Positions 24,725-35,399 of a stretch of DNA of 64,000 nt are shown one piece after another. This stretch comes from Myoxocephalus aenaeus. Its lineage: Eukaryota > Chordata > Actinopteri > Perciformes > Cottidae. Numbering within the stretch: position 1 is the stretch's first letter; every line of letters starts with the position of its first letter. The stretch covers positions 287,001-351,000 of the forward strand of contig JBAMJR010000086.1 of the NCBI GenBank assembly GCA_038501785.1, given 5' to 3'. Under the pieces are notes generated by a model that was not told the origin of the DNA, did no database searches, and worked only from the letters and a program-made list of their open reading frames with translations. Position numbers and translations under genes: made by a program.

Positions 24725-27700
24725 TTAAAGGGAAGGGAGACGTGCCTGCTCCGCGTCGATGGCCACACGTCTCATGTCCTTGAGGACGCACCGTAGGACT
24801 GTAGTCATGGACTCGTACACTTTGCTTGCATCCTCTGTGTTGTTTTCCACCTGCTCAAAGGCAAACAAGACTCAAAGTTGCTGGAAAAAAATGACATTTT
24901 CTTTAGATGAGTCACAAGTAGTTAGGTGTATTGATTTTCTCACCCAGGTGAAGGCCTTGATTGTACGATTCAGGAAAGCGGTCTCCACTTCTTCTGGTAT
25001 CGCCAGCATGTGAGCCATACAATCTAGTATGCACGTTAACGTTGGCTTAGAGGCCTGGGGGAGCGATGAAAGCGAGAGGTTAAAGGGCGCCTCACGGTCC
25101 AGGCGGTTCTTCGTAGCGACGCTATACAGAACCCACTGACCTGGTCCAGTGCGTTGAGGACGCTCTGAGCGTCAGAGTCGTCTGGGGTCAGGGCTTTGGC
25201 TTCCTGGATGGAGACGGCCGGCCCTTTAAGCTGCTCTAGCCACGCCCACATGAGCCCGGTGAGGATGAAGGGATCCCGCTCCATGCACAGCCTTTCCCAG
25301 CCACCGCCTTGGTTCAGTTCTGCCTGCACACATTCGGCCAGTCGGGTTGTCAGACCCGGTCTGTCTGCATGTGACTGAGGCAACTTATTCAGGAATTTAC
25401 CTGTCCTTCATAGCAACTCTTTTGATACTACCTGCAGGTGTCAATTTGTGAGGGTTGTTGTACTTTACTTTTACTGAGTAAACTTTTCTTTATTAAATGT
25501 TTCAAAATCAAGGAGGACTAAATACTAGCAATTAACTTGTTTAGTTGGCTTCTTCGGAGCATTTAAAATACACAGATGCAGATCAGTAACATACACAAGG
25601 TCAGAGTTGACACACAGCCGGGGGTTGGATCCAATTATTTGGGAACCAATCTCCTTTCCCATACAGGAACCAATCGCACGCATATGGTTGAATTGGATCC
25701 AAACCCCATTGCATACTCTACTGCATTACACACACCGCCACATGGTGTAGGTCAGTTACCTGCCAGGCCAAGACTTTGTTCTTGTGCTCTGCTTCCCCAT
25801 CAAGAAACAGGTCCACTGCCAGGGCGTGAGCCACGAGAAGCCTCCTGGCGTCCAGGGACAACTCTGACTGCAGGGTGATGTAGGGCACCTCTGAGTGCTC
25901 CTCTTCTCCGTCTCGATGCTGCTCCCCGTTCATCTCCGCCTTCCACCTGGACAGCATCGTACCGTTTTCGTCGGATTCGTCGTTTCCAACGGACTCGCTA
26001 CGTTTGATGGTTTTCCGCTGCCTCTTCCTCAGCAGGATGGACCCGTCTTTTTGGTTCTCCACGTTCTTCATTTGCCATAGCGAGCCCGTGGAGCCCTGCG
26101 AGATGTCCGACACGTTGCTATTCCAGGCTTGACGCTGCCGGGCCGGGCCGGGGCCCTCCGGCGGGGTGATGGACATTTCGACGTTACTCTGTGACATGGG
26201 GCCCAGAGGCTGCGTGAGGAGGTTGAGCTCCGAGCCCAGTCGCCTCAGGTCCGACTCGCTGTAGCTCAGACTTTTGCGATGGTAGAAGATGGGCGGCTCG
26301 TGGAAATGTCTGGGCAGTGTGGGCGTGCCCGGCAAGCGGGGCTCCTTGGCGAATATCTCCGGGCCCATCTTCTCAATGACGCTGAGGGTCATCTCGATGT
26401 CTTGAATATCGGGCGCCTCCAGAATGTCTTCCTCGATCACCTGCCGGTTCTCCGCGATGTCCAACAGCAGCCTGGACACCAGCTGGACGATCTTCGGCAG
26501 GTGCCTCAGCTCCTTCCTCTCGTCGCCGTGCAGTATGTGCCTCTGGCGGTTCAGGTACTGGGACAGGGTGACCGGGTGCAACCTCGGCTCGGCGCAGGAG
26601 AACACGCTCCTCAAAGGGGCGAGGAACTGGACGAAATCTCTGACGCAGCGCAGCTGACCTCGGGTCTGGATGGAATTGGGGCGTTTAGTGCGGACGTACA
26701 AAATAGCCTGGTTGGCGGTCATCCTGGTTGTGTAGGCCAAGAAGCATGCCAACAGCACACCTGCAGGACAGAGAGGAAACCAGTCATTGCGTGTCACGTT
26801 ATTTTTCGGGTGAAAGATCAGACGGCAACACCCCCCCACAGATCTACCTGTTCTGCCGAGACCGGCGTGACAGTGGACCGCTATCTTCCCCTCCTGCAGT
26901 GCGAAGGCCATGACCTTCACCATGTCCAGCACAGCGGTGAGGTTGGCCACCCCGTAGTCACTCCAGCCAAAATTGTAGAAATAAACTGAAATGGTGAGAG
27001 GTTTTTAGTTACCGTAAACGTCGGGTTACAAGCCGCTACTACCTTCGGTCAGTGTCCCCGTTAGCTCCCCGCTGTAGCCAGCTAGCGCTCCTGCTTGCGC
27101 TCCGCTAGCTCCCCGACAACCACCGAAGGTAGCGGGACCAGCCCCGGCTCGACACCCGACTCGGGCAGAGGGGACGCGGGCAGTAGCGTCAGTAGCGGCA
27201 GTAGCAGCAGCAGCAGCAGCAGCAGCGGCGGCCAGTAGCAGCAGCGCTAGCTAGCGCTGCTGCTACTGGCCGCCGCTGCTACAGCGGGGACACTGACCGG
27301 AGGTAGGAGTGGCTTGTAACCCGACTTTTACGGTAAAAACTAACAAAAAACAATACACATGTATCAAGGATTAGTGTATAATATAAAGAGACGCGTACTG
27401 TTGTTTTCCATGAAGACCTCTGGGCGGTACGAGAAGCCGCTCTCTGGCTCCAGAGGGTTCCCGCAGCTGGCATGTTCACCAGGTATCTGTAGGTTGATCA
27501 CTGTTTTAATACCATACCTTCACACAGACACACACACGCACAGACAGAGACATCAACGGTTGATTATTCTCATTCTCAGGCACTGAGCATTCTTAGTCAG
27601 GTGGCTGCGTTAAAAACAAGACCTTGAAAAAACTAAGTTTACCATCTGAATTGGTCGATGATGTTGAACTTCGTGATGGTTTCTGTTGAGGGTCTGGACG

Positions 27701-28417
27701 TAGCGAGAAGATGATCAGTGACCCTAAAACAACAGCAAAAGGTCAGCGGGTGTACTGCAATGGATCATTTGTCATTTTTGGTTGAACTGTCACGAAGAAG
27801 AAAGAAGAAAAAGCATGTACCAGGACGAGTAGAGGCCTTTTATGGCCTGTTCCTTATTGCTCCAGTAACTCGGGTTGTCAAACTTGCAGTCTTGCCCTCC
27901 ACAGCCGATGGAGCATTGCATGTGTCCGGGAATGACGTAACGTATCGCTTCTCCTACCAATGTGTAGTGTGCCCTGGGGGCTCTGACTGTTGATGCAGTT
28001 AATGCAAGGGGGAGAGAAGAAAAATCGGTTATTACACAACGCTTTAATCTAAATTGTCAGTCATATAATAGCATAAGATCTGAGATTGAATGGTTTCTCA
28101 GCAGGGTCATTTTAATTAGTGGTGCCCTGAGACTCCACCATATGTAGGTTGATCTTGATTAAGATCATTTGTGGTTAGTGCTCACCTAAAGAGGTGTCTA
28201 ATCCTTACCTGGCATTGCAACTCTGTCATCAGGGCATTACATTAAAAATAGCCTCTCATCTGGCACATTAGAAATGCATTTTTACGTGGCATTTTGGTGA
28301 AGCTGTAAACTACGGTGATCGCTGACTACCAGATACATTTTTATTGATGTCCAACTTCCATTCTCACTTACTGTATTCCATCAGAGCTCCACCTCTTGTC
28401 TTTGCATAGAGCGCCAT
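24725..28417 (-). CDS. ptpdc1: Protein tyrosine phosphatase domain-containing protein 1
   Basis: Cysteine-dependent phosphatase of the CDC14-like group; human PTPDC1 is linked to centrosome positioning, cytokinesis and cilium length. Coding exons in transcript order: 28417-28372, 27986-27821, 27723-27643, 27517-27399, 26985-26848, 26760-25760, 25323-25141, 25054-24944 and 24850-24725 (stop TAA). Phases agree and give 656 residues; human has about 750. The phosphatase domain covers about residues 15-250. It includes GEAIRYVIPGHM, a Cys-rich CSIGCGGQDC, IKTVINLQIPGEH, FGWSDYG with the likely general-acid Asp, and the P-loop HCHAGLGRTG with catalytic Cys176 and Arg182. The 1-kb exon continues through KRPNSIQTRGQL into a low-complexity linker, followed by a conserved C-terminal region (GWERLCMERDPFILTGLMWAWLEQL in two parts of family similarity). 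The ATG at 28417 is the first after an in-frame TAA; an alternative first exon lies at 28889-28970. Confidence 0.93.
25760..26760 (-). CDS. ptpdc1: ptpdc1 large central exon
   Basis: This 1,001-bp exon encodes the segment after the P-loop. It starts by completing the Gly of HCHAGLGRTG, continues with VLLACFLAYTTRMTANQA, the family motif KRPNSIQTRGQL and an HxVTLxQYLxRQRHxLHG-type block, then a variable Ser/Glu-rich linker and LQSELSLDARRLL. It ends in phase 0 at a CAG|GTAACT donor. The high conservation of the first 130 codons compared with human PTPDC1 contrasts with the divergent linker. Confidence 0.93.
27011..27334. repeat. Inverted-repeat (MITE-like) element in a ptpdc1 intron
   Basis: The ends are near reverse complements. 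The left end reads ACCGTAAACGTCGGGTTACA and the right end TGTAACCCGACTTTTACGGT, and the match continues inward through GGTCAGTGTCCCCG for about 55 bp with a few mismatches. The interior contains a CAG/CGG-rich tract and a 60-bp perfect palindrome at 27221-27280. I could not find a target-site duplication, so it could be a foldback element, a decayed MITE or a local inverted duplication. It lies between the ptpdc1 exons at 26848-26985 and 27399-27517. Confidence 0.7.
27221..27280. repeat. Perfect 60-bp palindrome
   Basis: The 30 bases at 27221-27250 are the exact reverse complement of 27251-27280, with no spacer. The centre is GCGCTAGCTAGCGC. Upstream is a run of CAG triplets. Such sequences can form cruciforms or hairpins and are hard to clone, amplify and assemble. 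Confidence 0.95.
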
Positions 28418-28461
28418 ATGAACAGTCGCTTAGACTCCCATCCACAGTCATAGCAGAGCCT

Positions 28462-28463
<2 letters not shown>

Positions 28464-28512
<49 letters not shown>
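28464..28512. repeat. (AC)n microsatellite upstream of the ptpdc1 first exon
   Basis: AC dinucleotides with one AA interruption near 28499-28500. The tract lies about 50 bp upstream of the ptpdc1 start at 28417. It therefore falls in the 5' UTR or promoter of that first exon, or in the intron after the alternative exon. Confidence 0.9.
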
Positions 28513-28888
28513 TATCTGCCTTGTTACACTGTATTATACGTGTCATCATATGCTGCCACAACTTGTGCTGTACAGCATGAAATACAGTCAGCAGCTTCCT
28601 AACAGAGTTGGGAAAATGCCTTTCATGAATAACCAGAGCTCTGGATTGTATTGTTTTCGGAAGAGAGAACCAAATGTAAATGCACATTATGCTCAAAGAT
28701 CACATGTAAAGCAGGCGTAATCCATTTGAAAGGATTGCTCGTCTTAGCTGCTATAGTTTTACATCACAGTGCAACATTCATTGTCATTCCTCAAGACAAA
28801 TGAACAAAATAATCAACTATCTGACGAGGAAAGACCTCTCCAGCAATAAAAACAACCAAATAGAGCTAAAAATGAAAACCTGATTTAC

Positions 28889-28970
28889 CTGTAGTACATG
28901 AGACGAGATGCCCGTAACCCACATCGACGGACACAAATGCTTCACCGCTGCAGTTGGCAACATTTGTCAT
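28889..28970 (-). CDS. ptpdc1: Alternative first coding exon of ptpdc1
   Basis: On the minus strand an ATG at 28970 opens a frame of 27 codons plus one base (MTNVANCSGEAFVSVDVG and onwards), ending at a CAG|GTAAAT donor. Spliced directly to the exon at 27986 it stays in phase, giving CTT-V-RAPRAHYTLVGE and a 668-residue protein. Splicing through the exon at 28372-28417 instead breaks the frame, so the two are best seen as mutually exclusive first exons. Human PTPDC1 also has alternative N-termini. No transcript data are available, so this stays a prediction. Confidence 0.55.
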
Positions 28971-30224
28971 GGACTTTCGCCGCGCTGACGCCGTCCTGTC
29001 CCTCTCCAGCTCTGTGGAAAGTCAATCCTGTAGCCTCTCTTGATTTGATTCGTCTCGGATTATCCCTGTGTGTCCGGGAGGGGCAAAACACAAGAACCTC
29101 ACAGGATCCTCTGCGTTTCTTTTGTGGAGGGCCAGTCTATCCCACTGAGGGTGACAGATCAAGCATGTGAATGTGTTGAAAAGTATTGTAATTGTCTCCA
29201 AGAACAGGTTTCTGCTCTCTGGGAGGGTTTGGACTAATCCTGACTCCTCCTGGATTAGACTGCTAATCTTATTACTGTACCGGCGTAAAATAGAGCTCCC
29301 ACTCCTCAAAAGTCATACTACATACAGCCTATATCCATATCGCCGTCTGCTGGACTGTTATGAGATACAATGATCCACAGTATATTCTGTTATTAATGCA
29401 CATATTGTCATTAGTTAAAACCTGTAAAACTGTCCGCCTCACCAGATTCCCAACTTGTCTAAATGATATGCATGTGTTGCATAACTTCAAACAGATTTGT
29501 GACTTTTGCCCTGCGAGAGTGAGAGAGAGGATTTATGGAATCGATCCTCTGAAAGTCTTCGACTCTGCAGCTACAAATAGTGGGACCTCGGTGACAGATA
29601 TAGCAAGTAGATGGAAGCTGATTGGCTTATGTGACACCTTGCTAAAGCGGGTTAGGTTAGTGGGGCGAGATCAGTCAATGATGTTCAGCATTTGGAGTGA
29701 CTTCAGAGCCACAAACCCCAATGCAATCCTAAAATGCTGCCATCGACATTAGCGTGAAAAGTGACAAATGTTTTCTGGATTCATATCTATACCTGAATTT
29801 AGAATATGTTTGTGTGAGCGGAACGATCTCCTATACCTTTTTCGCTACGTGTTTTTGATGTCAGAGATTTTCGCTTGTATCAATGCCTCTTAAATGTGGG
29901 GCTTATTTATGTTTTTTAAATTGATATTCTTCATATATACATATATTTGAGATATATCATAGATCATATTATCTTCTTTGAACTTGTTCAATTATTTTTA
30001 TCGTGCATCTTACAACTTATGAGTAATACATACAAGTACTCACACTTATCAAGGTCTTAGAATGGTCCTTATGGATCAAAACTATTAAAATACAATTTTT
30101 AATAATTTGACCAATACTTTTCCTTAACGTCTGTCATCTAAAACCATCAACAGCACCAGAGGGGAACGCAGAAAAAATTAACAGGAATTTACTACTACTA
30201 AGCTTGGACATGTAGAACTAACTA

Positions 30225-30276
30225 TATATATAGTACTAAGCATAGTACTCTATATATAGTACTAAGCATAGTACTC
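30225..30276. repeat. Perfect 26-bp tandem duplication
   Basis: Two identical 26-bp units abut (30225-30250 and 30251-30276). Each contains TATATATAGTACTAAGCATA and the palindromic core AGTACT. The unit is probably too short to be anything other than a local slippage or duplication event. Confidence 0.9.
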
Positions 30277-31177
30277 AGCATGACAAGTACTCCCCAGGCC
30301 CAGAGTTAAATCACAGGCATGACTGTGATTTGTCAGACATTTCTCAGCAGTCTTACCGTGACGAGGGAATGCAGAGCCGAGACGTATGAGTCTGAACTAG
30401 AGTAAAGGTACAATGCCAAACAGAGAAGGCAAAACAAATAAAGAAAACTGAATTTACAACATTATGTTAACATTCAACAAGTTAAGAGTTAAGAATGTGA
30501 TTTTGTTCCTCTTCTCCATTTTCCTAAAGATCATGTTTTCCACACGGGGTCCATAGTATGGAAAACTAATAGCATGTTGTAAACAGAAAAATTAAGGGGA
30601 AAAAAATACAGTTACACCAAGTATAGAATAACAGCAAATTATGTTTGACAGTTAAGATACGTATTGTGAATCATGGGATGCAGATGCTGAAGCGAATATC
30701 AATACAGACGAGTCCCAGTCTTTCATGGTTGATTGTAACGTTGTGAGTATAATGTGATCCCAGGCAGAACGGCACCAATGTTCATAGTTACAAGGGGGAA
30801 ACAAGTATCCTTGCACGAGACATGCCTTGTGAACCTTTCCGTAAAGCACATGGTGCTTTGCATGTTTTATCTGAGTGGGATATTATCTGGAACGTAAATT
30901 GAATTGTCATTTTCTCGCTGTAAATCCATATTCTTAAAACTCACGTATCAGAGTTTGCTTCAGCCAGAGATCAGTGTCACAGGTGTAGCCTGGATGGCAG
31001 GATGCAGTACTTTCTTGCCATTTAATGCAGCTAGATGTCTGCAAAACAACGTGTCATGAAATACATGTACACCTTCTTGCATTTAAAATATGAATCAAGA
31101 TGTATCAACCACAAAATGTACGTATCAAAAGTAAAAGTTGTAGTGCAGAAAAATGACCCCTGTGACTGACATTACTT

Positions 31178-31320
31178 GATTCAAGACACTTTATTCTCAT
31201 TGTGAGCATACAACGAAATTGCATTTGTTAACTACCAGTGTCAACCAGCAAGAGAAAAATATATGCATAAAAGAGACAATAATATGCTAACAAGCAGGAT
31301 AAAACCAAAAGGATGAAACC
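31178..31320. repeat. Retroposon-tail-like repeat
   Basis: The segment contains CACTTTATTCTCATTGTGAG followed by ATACAACGAAATTGC and an A-rich stretch. The pairing of a CTTTATTNTCATT motif with ACAACGAAATT is common at the ends of teleost non-LTR retrotransposon copies. Ends and family are not determined. Confidence 0.45.
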
Positions 31321-32444
31321 AAACAATATTGTATTGTTGAGACATGCATTAATACATCTACTTCATATATTGTTAAATATTTACGAATGTAACTCATTTA
31401 AAGCTCATCATGGGTTTTGTATTTGAATTGTTTTTTTGTGAGTTAAAATATTAGGCGGTATGCAATGCATATACTCAAGTAGTTCCATTTTAAAGTACAC
31501 CTACACGTTTAAGTAGGCTCTGTCTACATTACTTGAGTAAATGTAGTTCATTTCCACCACTGATGGATTTTTCTTTTCACAGCAGATATTTGTCATAAAA
31601 GCACAGGTGTAACTGATTATGTGAATGATTGCTCTCATCACATGCACGTAATGAGCCCGCGTGCACATTGAGACACGGAGTATCAGGTAGGCTACACTGA
31701 ATTTAAATAAGTAATGCCTATATATGCCTAACACAAAATTACACAATAATTCATAAAAGCATACATTTAAGAACAAACAAGTGAATTTGTTTAATTTAAA
31801 GTTAAGTCATATACATGTAATGGAAATAGGGAGAAAGGAGGGAAAAAAGTTTTAAAAAAAAAATCTGTCTGCTAGTTTAACTGTAAATGAGACTCTTTCA
31901 TGTGTAGCCCAGACAACATAATGTGTAATTATCTCTATGTGGGAATATGTAGTGCATTTATCTGAATATATGAGTTAATTAATGTTTCCGACAGATGGCA
32001 GCAGATATACGTGTAGCGCCTTTAGCCCTCTGTTCGCTCTATTTCTATTTCCGCGGTCCACATAAGCAAAGAAACCAAGCCTAGCGGGAAATGAGTTCGG
32101 TTCCTGGCACCGGCAAACCGCTTTGTTAGGCTTTACGGAGTACAAGTACTGCATTTCCCAACATGCACCGCGGCCCCGTGTAGGAGCTGTCCCAGGCTGG
32201 TTGTGACACTGCATATCGTTTCAACAGACCGTTCAGCTGTTTCAAAAAAGCCGGTGATGATGACATGAATTTAACGGAAGTTAATAGTTTGAGCCTTCAA
32301 AATAAAATACGAGAGCTCTCAATCTTAAATGTTTTTTTCATACACTATGTTTCTCCCGTAAATATATTTACATAGTCAAGTTAGTAAGTAAGTAAAGCAA
32401 ATTAAAAACCACAACCACGCACGCTCTGAAGCCTATTTATTCAC

Positions 32445-32714
32445 ATGTATTCGCAAATGAGTTTTATTTTGAAACTAAGAACCGGAAGTTGGTTATCCTC
32501 TCGCTTGTCTTGGCAGTTGGTACTCCTGCTCCGGCGCGATTGCTCCGAACAAGCCGGGGGAGAGGTGAAGGAAGCGCAGGACCCTGACGATGGAGCGATT
32601 TTAAGAGATAACGACGAGCTCCCCCCGTCGGAGAAAAGAAACAGAGTCATCTACATGACCAAAAGAAAGAAGACCGGCCACCAGAAACGTAAGCGTAACA
32701 ATCATGCAATTTAA
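32445..32714 (+). other. Open frame in the 5' region of bicd2 (uORF or exon candidate)
   Basis: An 89-codon frame ends 127 bp before the bicd2 start codon. Its second half is charged and coding-like (EVKEAQDPDDGAIL, then EKRNRVIYMTKRKKTGHQK), and a good splice donor, AAAC|GTAAGC, lies at 32689. I do not recognise the product. It may be an upstream ORF in the bicd2 5' UTR, the first exon of an alternative or overlapping transcript, or chance in GC-rich promoter DNA. Confidence 0.3.
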
Positions 32715-32841
32715 ATACAGACGAATCTAAGCAACCGCTTCCACCTTCAAGGTTACATCGCCTGAAGACGCTCCCCCGAACATCCTTGTCGCAGATCAGC
32801 TGGCGCACGTTGGGTTTTTTTGATCGTCACCGGTACCGACC

Positions 32842-35362
32842 ATGTCCGTAGATGAGCAGGGCTACCCCGACGCTATGCGGTCGCTGGAGGCCGCGCCGAA
32901 GTGGGTGCGGGTGGAGATCGAGCGTCTCTCCCGGGAGCTGAGCGAGACCACGAAGGAGAAGATCCAGGCGGCGGAGTACGGACTGGCGGTGCTGGAGGAG
33001 AAGCAGCAGCTCAAACAGCAGTACGACGAGCTGGAGGTCGAGTGCGAGGCCGTCCGGCAGGAGGTGGACCAGCTGAAGGAGGTAAGGCTGCGTTTTAAAA
33101 AAAATCACAGAATCGAAATATCATCTTGCATTTTATACATGTACCCTAAAACCCTGCACCCTTAATTTGGTGGCATACCCATTTGTTAGGGGCTACCAAC
33201 AAATCATTAATACTGACCTTGCAAGTTCTCATCACTACAATATTTCCTATATGGACTTGGTTTGCTTGTGACATTTAGACAGGCATCAGCCATAAAATAG
33301 CCATCTGTCTTCCATCCGACAAGGTCAGGACTGCAGGATGAGGAGGGGATGCTTCCTTTGCAGGCTGCTGCTGCACCCCACCCCCTCTTAACTCAGGGTA
33401 CCCCACCATAGCACTGCACACCTTTTTATTTATTTATGCAGCTCTTACTGCTCTCTTCTGGGAGACATTCCTTTCTGACTAGCTCGGCTGGGCCTGCTGT
33501 GTTTCCACCCCCACTTCTGCAGTGAGTAATAAACGGCTCCAGCGACTGTACAAATATGAGCAATATTACAGCGATACTTTGCTGTGCATGCTTGATAAGG
33601 GACACGGAAAGCGTTTTGAGATATTTATTTCTACGCTGTGTTTTGTTTTAGTTCTGCTCTTCATGTATATTTTGACTTTTTCTCTCTTCTGTGAACAAGA
33701 ATTACTAGTTTAGTCGAAAAGGGGAGGGAGTAAGTTTGAATTTTGAACCTTCCCGCTCAGAAGAGAGAGAGAGAGAGAGAGACCAGACGAGTTATGGGCC
33801 TCTGGGAATGGAAAGAATGTTGAGAGTGACGGTTTCAGCTGGGCAGATAAAGGATGTCTGTTTGTCCGGACAGTGGTCAGACTTATTCCCCACTGTTTGG
33901 GTCCAAGTTTCTTCCCTCAGAGCAGCAGTTTGTCTCAGCCCTGTGATCTGGAGGAAGAGACGTTTGGCTGTAAGAGTGACGTTAGGCAGACCAGCAGTCA
34001 TGGAAAAAAAAATTCAGATCCATGGTTGCTCACATCCTCCTTTTTGAGAGACGGGTTCTTCCCGTGTCCTCCCACCAGTGGCTGAGAAAGCTGAGTTCAT
34101 GGTAAACCCCGTGGTGCGTTGCCAGAAATCTGCTCAAAGCCCCCTTTTGGGTTTTTTGTGTCGGTAGAGAAAGAGCAGCTTTCTGCTTCCCCCTTCTTCT
34201 ACTGTCCGTCTCCTCCAGTGACGCTCGTCGTCATTGTGTTTGGCAGGAAGGCCTCGCTCCGCCACAGAGGAATGACAGCAAGAAAGAATAGAAGAAACGC
34301 ACTGAGAGTAGCCATGGCAGCGAACGAGAGCAGATGAAAAGGAACGGGGGACGTTTGAGAAGATGCTTCTAGGTTTTTTTTTTTCTTCCTAAATATGCCA
34401 GTTGAAGTCTTGTTTAAAAAGCAGCTCTCGTTGTGACTCCCTTAGTCTTTTCTTTCTGTCTCATAATGGAACACTAACATTGTGGGCAATAAAGTGAATA
34501 GTTTGCTCAAAGCTGTGGTAGAGGTTCTTTCTTTCGCCTCAGGGTTGGGTTATACTGGTTGTAGATCACTGATCAGATGTTAACCCCTTTTCAAAGACCG
34601 TAGCTTTGTTCCTTCATCCATCTACCTCCCAACACCCCAACCCCAGCTGCTGTTTGAAGGGCGTGATGCTATCACAAGAGCAAAACAAACACATTCTTCT
34701 CCACCTCTTTACTGTCTTAGAAGAGCAGCAGATAGTGGGGAGCAAACACAAGATACGCTACTGTTTAGTATAATAAGTCAAAGCGAAACTCGGTGGGGAG
34801 ATTCCTCTCAAAATCCCAAACTTTGAATTTAAGATGCCATATATCACTCTTAAAGTTCTCTTTTGAAGTAGGTCATCAAAATGACCAGCTGTTACCAACA
34901 AACAAAAACATAATACAATTGTTTCTTTGGTCAGCCATAAATCCCATGTTCTCTCTGGCAATGTTTGGAATATATTGTGTGGTTTATTTACACAGTAACA
35001 ACACTGGATCCTCTCCACTGACCCCCCCTAACCTCTCCGCTCAAGTACTGGCATGCACAAACACGGCACAAAATAGAATTCCTCCGATTTACGTGCGTTA
35101 TTTACGATTTTTAAAGGCCCAGATACCCCTCTTTTGTCTCGTGTTGGACGTGAACACACGACCAGAAATCACCATGACGGTTGGCAAACTTCCCCTGCCA
35201 TTGCATCCATCCTCACCCACAGGCAGGGCACCTCTACTCGCACTGAAAAACACCCCCTCCACACACACTGTACACACACACACACACACACTACTCTTGA
35301 GGCATAGATGGAGGAATTCTGTGCACTGCTGTTGCTTAGTTACAGCACAGCTCTTTGCCTTC

Positions 35363-35399
<37 letters not shown>

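Larger units (their letters stand above)
28971..32841. other. Divergent ptpdc1 / bicd2 intergenic region
   Basis: About 3.9 kb between divergent start codons, so it should hold both promoters. Visible features are a 130-codon plus-strand open frame at 29360-29752 with no recognised family, a 26-bp tandem duplication at 30225-30276, a retroposon-tail-like segment around 31178-31320, and a coding-like open frame just upstream of bicd2 at 32445-32714. The rest is AT-rich with nothing I can name. Confidence 0.5.

Noticed and set aside
26279..26989. 236-codon plus-strand frame over ptpdc1
   Set aside because: It crosses a well-supported ptpdc1 intron and mirrors its exons; the composition is that of a reverse-complement shadow.
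24725..32841. let-7 microRNA cluster near ptpdc1
   Set aside because: In human a let-7 cluster lies near PTPDC1, so I looked for the GAGGTAGTAGGTTG core and its complement. Only partial look-alikes such as GAGAGGTAGTGGG near 19922 were seen.
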